From the NCBI GenBank assembly GCA_963978545.1, contig OZ021732.1, forward strand, positions 51,669,714 to 51,733,713: DNA of 64,000 bases. The letters are read 5' to 3'. Both the position numbers and the translations under genes were made by a program. Position 1 is the first letter of the stretch; every line of letters begins with the position of its first letter. Positions 54,711 through 64,000 of the stretch are shown one piece after another. The notes under the pieces are model-generated. The model made no database searches. It was not told the DNA's origin and saw only the letters and a program-made list of their open reading frames with translations. The stretch comes from Linyphia triangularis. Lineage: Eukaryota; Arthropoda; Arachnida; Araneae; Linyphiidae.

Positions 54711-57700
54711 CTGAAAAGAGTTATGATGAAAAATTAAAAATAGGTTCTTACTCATATTTCATTTGTACTGTTTAATTAATAAAAGAGGGCAATTTCTAAG
54801 GAATTTATAGTTGACACAGTTGTGTTACTGTTTTGAGTATGGCGCCTTTTGAAAAGCTATTTTACATGCTATTGTATCTGCATTGATAGCATTTCGAGTA
54901 TATAATAGATGGAGACAGGCCAAAAGTTTTGAAAATGTAAGTATTTGTGGAATAAACCATACGTTCTGTAATCAATTTAGACAGGGAGGTGGAAATGTAT
55001 AGAAAATATACTGTTTTATAGTTTCTGCTAAGAGTGGTAGTCGAGTAAAGTGATAACAATGGAAGCTATACGTGACAATTTCACGTCAAATCCTTTACGA
55101 GGGTAAAAAGGAAACACGCATTGTGATTAGCTAATGGAACTTGAAAATTCGAATTCATTTTCAAAGATGTGTTTTGATTAATCAGAAGCATGTCACAAGT
55201 ATTGCCATTCGATGCAACCCCTCTCCTAGTAACCTGCCGCTTATGGTCCATTATTGAGGATAAAATAATGACTATTGCTAATTTTTGTAAAATTAAATTT
55301 TTTATTAAATTTCAGTTAAACTTAATATGACGCTACAATTCCGTCGGATGATTCGCAGATTAACTCCAAAGAGGATATTGAAGCGTATTTGATACATTGA
55401 AGGAAAGAAAAATCAGCAAAGGGGGGAAAAAACTATCCAAGCTTATTATAGCAATAACATTAGAAGTTCTTTACCCTGAGTTTCAGAAATCCCCGAGGGC
55501 TAATGAAGTTTGCGAAAAGTCATTCTCTGAAAAAAAAAGTAGCAAGTTTCACAAGAAAGTGGACACTTATTTAAAGTGACGTACTCCATTAGAGAATGAG
55601 TTTTAAAACCAGTATACACTTTAAGGTTTAAGTTAAACTTCTTATTTCGGTTATTTTTCGTTATTTTGGTTTTATCCCAGAGAAAATAGTATGTTCAGAG
55701 TTGGTGACATTTAAATAGAAAGTGGAATATTTAAAAAAATAGTTTGGTTACTTAACTGATGGAAACTAGATCAGAAATTTACAATTTGTTTTGTAATTCA
55801 TTAATGCATAAATGTCAGATATTTCTACAATTTTTATAAATAAACTAATAATACATTAGCTTAAGTAAATTGTAAAGTTTACACAAGAAATAGAGGTTAC
55901 GTTGTCCGTAAGATTAAGCACACGATTAATTCAGATTAAATGTAACAAACCTCGACCATATATAATTAAAATGTTCTGTCTTGCATAAATTATCTCCAAA
56001 ATACTCAATGAATAAATACCACAGAGTGCAAAAAGAACGTGCTTCCGAAAAATTTGTTATTTTGGAACCCCGAAGACGTAGAAAATGCTTTCCGTAGAAA
56101 TTCAGATATTTTCGAATGTGAAATATTTAAGAAATGGCATTTATTGCGAAATATCTTGAGATAACCAAATTCGTATTTAAATATCCAGAGACGTAGAAAA
56201 TTAAAATTTAAACTTCAGGTTAAAAAAAAGCAAAATGTCCTGAGATGGCAGTGTACTAGTCACATCAGTACAAAATAATTCGTATTTAATTACTGCACTA
56301 ACTTAAGACTAAAATGAAAACATCTCCACTTGGCATTTTCTTGGTTTATTTGACAATCACAATCATCGAGATCACAATACATTTCAGATAGAAACCAATT
56401 AAGTAAGAATTTGTTTACAATAAAGTCCATGCTGACCTTCTGTTCTGGTTAGGGTCGCATCTTTATATGCCGAGGTTTCGTTTTGGCACCAGACGCCCAC
56501 GTATAAATAAATGTAAGCGTCTTCTACTTTTAAGAGTTTAAATTATTTGATGGTTATTTAAAAAAAAAATTAACTATAATTTCAAAATGAATGATAAATA
56601 ATATTAATAATTAGTTCCCAATTTATTGAAGAAATTTATGAACATTTTGTAGAACAGAATGAAGAAAACTCCAGTCTTAATTTCACCAACAATTCAGGTA
56701 AACTTAAATCTTCTCAAGTACTTGTTTTGTTTATAAATATTTGATAAGAGATCAGAGCTGTATTAAAGGGAATTATCCACATAAATATTCAGAATGATGT
56801 AGTAGTGGCAATTACCTGCTTTAACACTTGAAAGAATGAAGAAAAAATTTCCACCCTTTTCCCTTAATCGCCACCATTGCCTAACTGGAATTCAAATCTA
56901 ATGCTTTAAGAACTCAGCATTGAGTATTAAAACACAATAAAACACACATTTAAATCATGCAAAGTGATCTAATTTAGTTAGCGATCAAAATTTCTCTCTA
57001 AAGATTTGCATATTATAATGAATTTGGCGATGAAAATTTGGTAGCGAAGAATTGAATTGCGGTTTTCTGTGTTTTATATTGATTATTGATTTTGTGTAAA
57101 AAAAAATCAACAACAACTTCTGGATATATTTTAATGAAGAAGATGAAAAAATGGCGTCTAGAGAGATATTGATCTTTCACATCTTAAAAATTATAGATGG
57201 GAAGGTAAAAAATTGTGGGAGAAATAAGAGAAAAAATCACCCTTTGTGATTTCAACAGCACTAGAGGTATCCTCTTCCAGCTGAAGCTCGCTAACTCCCA
57301 GTAAATGAAAACACATTTCATTTATGGGCCGCTGCGCAGTACATCATAGCTTAGCCCTCTTTCCAGTGAACACACCATTTAAAATTTAATAAGTGTTCTA
57401 GTCTAAATATACACACATAAAGTTTATATTCTCAAATCCTACCATAATACGTGGGCAGATAAATTAAGCGTCCTAAAATCCTAAATATCATTCATTGTAA
57501 TCAACAAATAAAGGAACTTCCTAAATATGAAATGATAGTGTCCATGCTTTTTTTTTTCATTTGATCGAGACCGACAGTACCCCTTTTTTGTGGGGAGAAA
57601 ACTATTTTTGTTTGGACAAAATGGTCAACTTGAAAATGCTCAAATGGCTAATTTCATATAGTTCAGTTGTCTACCAATAAAGATTTCTATAAAAAGAAAA

Positions 57701-60700
57701 GATAGCGTCTATGTTTATTGCAAAGTTATAAATTGTATTTGATGAAATTTTTTAGCTTTGACTGATCCGCTTTTGATTAAAACTACATCTCTCGGATTCC
57801 ATATGTAAAATTAACGAAGCTAAGAGCTTCTTTTCCAAACAGTCAACATTTGAGGGTTTATCTGATGACTTTTCCAGGAACAGTCCCAGCAGTATAATAG
57901 GTCCGAATAGCATGAAGACGAGAAGCTGCTATCATATGATTCAATATATTTCATGGATATGATATTTGTCTACTGTTGGTGGCATTACTGGCAATAAAGT
58001 AAGTCATATTGTCGAACATTGTACTAAATGACACTCGATGTTACAGTAAGACCAACATTTATTTTGTACTAGAATTGATTGAAACTAAGTATGAATCTGC
58101 AGTTACCAAGCTAGCGCAGTGGTATTGGCCAATGTCAGAAACAGGGGTTTTGGGAAGATTGGTCAATCCATACCGAAACTTGATGATTGTTCCAAAATGC
58201 ACGACAAAAAGAATAAGCATGTCGAAACCATCACAAAAAAATGTTTTTTTTACTCCCCACTCCTTTCTTATAAAAATATATTTCAATTTCAAAACTGCAT
58301 CAATTTCCAATATATTTTACACAGAACTGGGCGAGATTGGCTAAGATCCGTAGCAACTGCCACTCTACAACGGTTCACATCGGGATTGTCCAGTGTTGAG
58401 CGATATTGACCAGCATATTGTTGGTGCGAGCGAACTCTATTTTGTGCGAATTAATATGAGATCCATAGCAGCTTTCACCACAAACTTTTATAGACAGGCC
58501 ATATTGCTTATGCTGGAGCTTTTCACTGGCTGAATACACCCTCACATTAATTTTTGATTATTATTATAGATTCAACAATATGTAGCATTTCTGAATACTG
58601 AAAAAATATTGATTTTTTTTATCATAATAAAATTGCAATTGATATTTTTTTTTTTTTTTCTTCAAATAGTTCAAAAATAATTTTTTTTATTTTAAGTAAA
58701 TCAATGTTTAAAATTAATTGAATCTTTTGTTCCAACAAGACAGTACGACTTCATTTAACTTTTAATAAAAGTTTTTAAACTGCTCTTCCAGATTATCCTG
58801 TTTTAGCTGATATCACTTGTGAGACGATGAGTGTCGAAGTCGTTCAGTTTATTTTATGATAGTATCTCTGTTTGTCGCAGTATTTGTTGCAGCCAATCTT
58901 AATAAATTGTCCAAATGAGATTCAGTTAATTTATTCTTGATAAACTATCTTGCTGAAACCTTCGTCATGTAGTTTCTTCGGGCACGTAGTGGAGAATTTT
59001 ATACAGTCATATAGTCAACACATACTATTTTGGGCAAATTACAATTATGTAAAAAAAAAGTTCATACAGTGGAGCTTGATTCCCCCTCCCCCCTCCTTCA
59101 TTCTGTGCTAGCGGCGGGCTGCAGAAAAATTAATGGCTAACGCTGGCTGTTGGGTGTAGTTCGTTTTCCTCTCAATTGACACTTCTCATTCCGATTGGAA
59201 CAAGTCAAGCTGTGTGCCGACTTTGTTCTTTGCGAACACATCTATTTCTATATCTTCTTTATGTCCGTCCAGTATCATTAAATACTATCATTCAATCTTA
59301 ATATCATGGACTCTTTAATGAAAGAACATCACATATTTGTGGTGCTAGGGTATTAACATAAATTATGAATTTCTTTATGGATCCATTTGATTTTCAACAG
59401 AATACACATTAATAATTTCATTAAAATTGTTCAGTATTTTCACACGTTATAGGGTGACGGACAGAAAAATACCAGAGATATTTTTGCATTTTAGAAATCA
59501 TATCGTAATTTTATGTCTAAATACATCAGAAATCGAGTTTGATTTTCCTTGAACAACTACAGTACTTTTTACATATGATAGATTATAAACTGAAAAGTAT
59601 CGGGCAATTTATCATTTTCATTCTATTTTCAGCAACTGAGATATTCACAAGAACTTTTCAATGACAAGTTTTATTCACGAGCCAAAAACTTGTCAAAGAA
59701 AAGCGACTGCATGTAAAAGAACACAGTGAAAGTTAAAATAGTTTGAGATCGAAATCCTTTATTTGGCGGCATTGGCTGTGACTAGGCTTCAGGCAGTTGT
59801 CTTCAACTCCGGATATTAAACAGAAGCCGACCTTCAGTTTCGTTTAAGACACAGAAGACACGATAAAGGCGAACAGACATGGCTGGAAGGGAGTAGTTGT
59901 TATTAAAAATGTCTTCTTTGAAAGCTGTGGTTAAAATATCATTTAAGATAAACTCTCGAATTAAAAAAAATCTATCACTACGAAAGCGAATAATAAACTG
60001 TTTTTGTGCGGATCTGAATTTTTATCAATACTCATGTTCTGTATTAATAGGATAAAAAAATCCAGAAGTGTTATTAATGTCCCTTCGTTTTACGAATTTA
60101 TGATGTACTAAAAGTACAAATTACAAATTGAGTTACTTTAAATTGTTGGACAATTTCGCGAGCTAAAGAAAAATATGAAATTTAAGAAATTTAAATTTTA
60201 GAGATGTTTTATCTCATTTTAAGTTTTTTTTTTATCTATTATGTTTTTGTGTGTAAAACTAAATAAAGCTGATTGAGATAAGAGAATTTCAAAAATAAAT
60301 CACTTAAAAGAGTTATTTTGATTTTGTTTCAGAACAAAAAAAAAAAAAAAAAAAAAAAATCTGAAATAAAAGTATCTCTGGCTTTCTTATTAGTGCAGAT
60401 GACTATATTTATCAAATCATGACTTTTGCTTGGCTAAAATTGTGACTTTCAAAGAATTAGCTGGTTATTCGATCCTCTGTGAACTTATGCTGCGTGGTGA
60501 TTCTAGTTTAATGCGTTGTGTAATCTAGTTTGACGTAACCATGTAATTTCATTTTGAATTGTTTTAACGTTAATTGCTCTTATTTCATTCTACTGGTACG
60601 TGGGTTGTTGAAAATATACTGAAAATTATGCTGCAAAAAATTTCTTTTACAATATTTTAATTGTTTCAAAATTTTCTCTTTCAATATGTATTTGTCCCAT

Positions 60701-61804
60701 CATTTGATTCACTAATATATGACGTGTTCCATGCTGTTTAGTGAGATTCACTTAAAAAATCATATGTAAAACTTTCTTCACTGCATTTCCATCATCAAAC
60801 TTACTAGATCGAAAGCGACTATAAGTTTAGGTACCTTATCGATTATTATTCTGAATTTTTTGTAGAATCTACAGAAATGCTAGTAGATCTTGAATATATA
60901 CTGGTATGCTTGGCAAAAAATGACTGAAATTGTGAGTGAATTGACGTGGAAGGAGTTGTACATAATCATATGGCTAAATATGTCGTAATTTGCCAAATAA
61001 TGAGCTTTATTTTGTAAGCCTCCGCTCTTAAATTTCCAATGAAGATTAATTCAGAAGATTTGACTTCTCTGGCGTTAAATACTTGCAACTTTTAAAAGCG
61101 AACCAAGTTGGCAATACATATTACGCCACTCATGATATAATATTTATTGCAAACTTGGCTCACTTGACCAGAAAAGTAAAATTATCTGTACTCTTCCTCA
61201 TTGAAAATTAAATATCACTGGGTTACCAAATTGAATGCTCATTATTTGGCAAGTTATGGCATATTTGGCAATTGGATTTAGTTCATGACATTCAAAGTAA
61301 ACTTTCGAACAGTTTAAGCCATTTTTTCGGCGGCATACCAGTATATTAGTCATCTAATTAACACTTCTCTTCATTCGATAACCAATTCAGAAAGATGTTC
61401 GAAGAGGTACTTAAACTTGCCATTCACCTCTCACACAACAAGCCATTTCAAATGGTAAATTACAAATACGACCTTACAATAGGAACTAAGAAGTTACACG
61501 AGGATGGAGAGGGGGTGTCAAGGCGAAGCTTCTATTTTTCGATGATACTCTCCATTGTTTTGGAATGTGATCTTTCAAAAACTGTGGTGAAGTCTTCCTC
61601 TATCTTCTTTCACTGGAGACTACGAAGGTAATTGGAAGATCACGTTCTTAAGGAATGAAGGGATATCATCGATAAATGGATACTTAATACAGCCAGTTTG
61701 TAAATGGTCAATGCGATTATTGCTGTTTTGGCTGCAAAAGCTGTTAACTGTGGTTCTCCACTCTCTATAGCAAAGATCTTCACGTGTGATCTCCCTCCCC
61801 ACTG
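54711..61804. other. Gene-free stretch, possible astacin intron
   Basis: Seven kb without a convincing exon on either strand. Contains poly-A/T tracts (for example 60337-60359). A short minus-strand segment near 57241-57300 has splice-like edges but no recognisable content. Short ORFs such as 55397-55579 and 58009-58409 show no family motifs. Confidence 0.45.
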
Positions 61805-61985
61805 GACAACCAAACGGTATAGTGGTTAGCGTGCTAGCTTCTAGATCGCGAGGTTTCTGGTTCGAGTCCCATGTTAGACATGGGTGTTTGTATATGTATG
61901 TTGGCTTGTCTAATGACGAATGTTTCGGCGAAATAGAGCCCTCGTGTTGCTGACGGCGCCAGATAATCTGAAAACAACCAACCCT
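61805..61985 (+). repeat. tRNA-derived SINE
   Basis: ggtatagtggttagcgtgctag is a good A box and ggttcgagtccc a perfect B box, about 35 bases apart as in a tRNA. They are followed by a non-tRNA body (ttcggcgaaatagagccc, gacggcgccagataatctg). Pol III could transcribe it from the internal boxes. It does not close into a normal tRNA cloverleaf, so it is a SINE and not a tRNA gene. Confidence 0.7.
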
Positions 61986-62324
61986 CCCCACTGCACTAAA
62001 AAATTTAAAAGGACGAACGTTTAATGATGAAAATGCAGCAGTGAAGACTTTTTTGGTGTTATTCTAAGGTTATATAGGTGTTATTTTGAAGCGACAATGG
62101 GTTTGAGTATAATTGCATTATACATGAAAAGAGCGGTAGGATTGGAAATACATTGAATGAAAAAAATTTAAAACAAATGAAATTTTGTAAGGTAAGTGCT
62201 TCGTAGCATCACTTTCAGACTCGTATGTGCTTAATGCTTGTTTATTTATTTTGCCCCATGACGCTCATTCCGATTTAATTAGAAAAATTACAAACAGTGT
62301 ATATATTTCCTATGTTATTTATGA

Positions 62325-63369
62325 CTAGCTAAATACCCGTACTTCGCTACGAAATTTTAACATGTGCAATATTTTAGAGCTAGCTGTGAGGCCTCGCATT
62401 GCGGAAATCTGCCATTCGTGTATTGAACCCAGTTTTTGGCGCTTCGCTCGCAGGATGGTTCATCGCTACGCAAAATCGAGCTTGCTTCGTACACATAAGC
62501 ACAGGCCTGCTTAACTCGTTGAAAGGTTCATTGCTATGCAAGCATAGGCTCGCTTTGCTGGCTGAAAGGTTCATTGCTGCGTAAGCATAAGCTCGCTTCA
62601 CTCACTAAAATCTAATTGCTACGTAAAGACTTAATATTGGAAGTCTCTTCCTTGTAAAGAAAAAAAAAAATTCATGTTAATATAATAATACAACACCCCT
62701 TTAAGATTATTTTAACACGGGTTTGTGGAAAGCAAAATTAGAGGCTAAAACTACTTATGTTGAAACTTTCAGAGATCTAGGCCTATTCAAAGTCGCTTTT
62801 TGTGAAAAAATTAATTGATAAACAAATTAAAATTTTACCATTCTTTTTGTCAGTCCAATTAGAAGTTCAAAACTACTTGTGATGAAAGTTTCAGAAATGT
62901 AGCCCAATTACAAATCATTTTGTAAAATATTTGTTAATTAAAAAAAAAAAAAAAGAAAAAAAAATCTGTTTTTCAAAAATCCGTTTAGAAGGCCGCAACT
63001 ATTTATGTTGAAAATTTCAAAGCTGTAGCCCTATTTGAAATCATTTTGTAATATTAAATTAATTAATTAAAAAATAAATTAAAAAAGAACAAAATAAAAA
63101 TTTAAAATTCTGTTTTTTAAAAGTCCAATTAAAAGGTCAAAACTACTTATGTTGAAAATTTCAGATCTGTAGCCCTATTGGATATCTTTTTGTAACATAT
63201 TTATTAATTAATTAAAAAAATTAATTAAAAAAGAACTAATTAAAATTTTAACATTCTGTTTGTGATGTATACAATTAGAAGGCCAAAACTACTTATGCTG
63301 AAAATTTCAGAGCTCTACTCCAATTTTAGGTAGGTTTCTATAGATCCACAGAGCCACATACAGACAGAC

Positions 63370-63414
<45 letters not shown>

Positions 63415-63438
63415 CACAGCTTGTTTTATTATTATAGA
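62325..63438 (-). mobile_element. Non-autonomous Helitron, family A, copy 5
   Basis: Minus strand: starts TCTATAATAATAAAACAAGC at 63438 after A. Ends GTAGCGAAGTACGGGTATTTAGCTAG at 62325, followed by T. A GACA/CAGA run of about 50 bases (63361-63412) lies close to the 5' end. The body has the same units as 28914-30151. Confidence 0.83.
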
Positions 63439-64000
63439 TTATCAATTTTAAAATGTTACTCGTACAAGATTTTTTTAAATATTTTTATTTGTTTTGATCT
63501 TTTAAGACAACTGAGGTTTATTTTTTTGTCCACTGTTGATGGTTTCAAAACACACATAAATTGTAGTTTTTCCTAAAAAAAATTGTTTATTGTAGATGAA
63601 AAAAAAAAAAAAGGAAAGAAAAGTATTAAAAATAATGAATAGATCATATAAATGAAATATTTAATTTGAATAATTATATTTTAAAAATTTTAAATGGTTT
63701 TTAAAAGGAAATCATAAACTCTTTAAATTAATTTTTTACCTTGAGTAAAAAAATACTATTCAAAAAATGTAAAAACAATTCAACTATGGAGGAGAAAAAA
63801 AAAAAAAAAAAAAAAAAAAAAACGAATTTTTATTTTGAATTGAAATATGTTAAACCTAGTTTTAATTAATTTTTAATTATAATTAATTAAAAAAAATTTC
63901 ATATAAAATTTAATACAAAATTTGAACTTACAATTAAACATCGGAAAATGATCAACAATGATCGTTCGTAAAGTATATTAACTTTGAGATAATCAAAGTT
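63439..64000. other. Gene-free end of window
   Basis: AT-rich, with a poly-A tract at about 63795-63822. Nothing coding seen. Confidence 0.4.

Noticed and set aside
55320..55380. Minus-strand phrase resembling D-G-I-V of the astacin N-terminus
   Set aside because: The conserved Trp-Pro is missing, the frame is closed nearby, and splice sites do not fit phase 1.
57224..57302. Possible short minus-strand exon between splice-like sites near 57241 and 57300
   Set aside because: The open stretch is short, the acceptor is weak and ambiguous, and the residues do not resemble an astacin propeptide or any known domain.
58009..58409. Overlapping plus-strand ORFs of 96 and 111 residues
   Set aside because: No recognisable motif, no splice or repeat support. 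Overlapping frames of similar length look like chance in AT-rich DNA.
61805..61880. Considered as a functional tRNA gene
   Set aside because: A and B boxes are good, but acceptor and anticodon stems do not close properly and a SINE-type body follows.

Overview
The window is AT-rich animal nuclear DNA dominated by transposons. Genes are intron-split and sparse, and there is no prokaryotic gene order. An astacin metalloprotease in small phase-compatible exons, tRNA-derived SINEs, Ty3/gypsy LTR elements, Helitrons, and hAT, piggyBac, Tc1/mariner and P-like elements together suggest an arthropod. A spider or other chelicerate is my best guess, but that is inference and was not tested.

Layout. 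1-3025: remains of a minus-strand Ty3/gypsy element (LTR end, polypurine tract, broken integrase) split by a Helitron. 3.4-4.8 kb: a Tc1/mariner-type palindromic MITE and a piggyBac-type MITE. 5431-8223: a short LTR element with gag and protease but no RT or integrase. 8.5-8.95 kb: a ~108-bp tandem repeat. 8952-17813: a complete, very young Ty3/gypsy element on the minus strand with 5-bp target duplication and one stop codon inside integrase. 17.9-18.7 kb: a long-arm foldback element. 19964-24712: a Helitron split by another LTR element (20430-24115) whose pol has lost everything between protease and distal integrase. 26.1-27.3 kb: two well-spliced exons of an unrecognised minus-strand gene. 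28.2-31.5 kb: a hAT MITE and two Helitrons. 32396-35340: a TIR-bounded element carrying a THAP-domain exon with an in-frame stop. 35956-39293: a second TIR element of unknown superfamily, with a Helitron inside. 39.9-41.2 kb: two Helitrons joined head to tail. 46.1-54.7 kb: three exons of an astacin metalloprotease on the minus strand, whose introns hold Helitrons and a mariner remnant. 61.8 kb: a tRNA-derived SINE. 62.3-63.4 kb: a further Helitron.

Host genes are few: the astacin (N-terminal exons not found, probably beyond 64 kb), the unknown two-exon gene and possibly the THAP exon. The rest is a dense record of nested insertions. Several are datable from each other: LTR element into Helitron-B, Helitron-B into gypsy remnant, and Helitron into TIR element. 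No autonomous Helitron (Rep/helicase) or complete DNA transposase was seen. All joins and similarities were read by eye.
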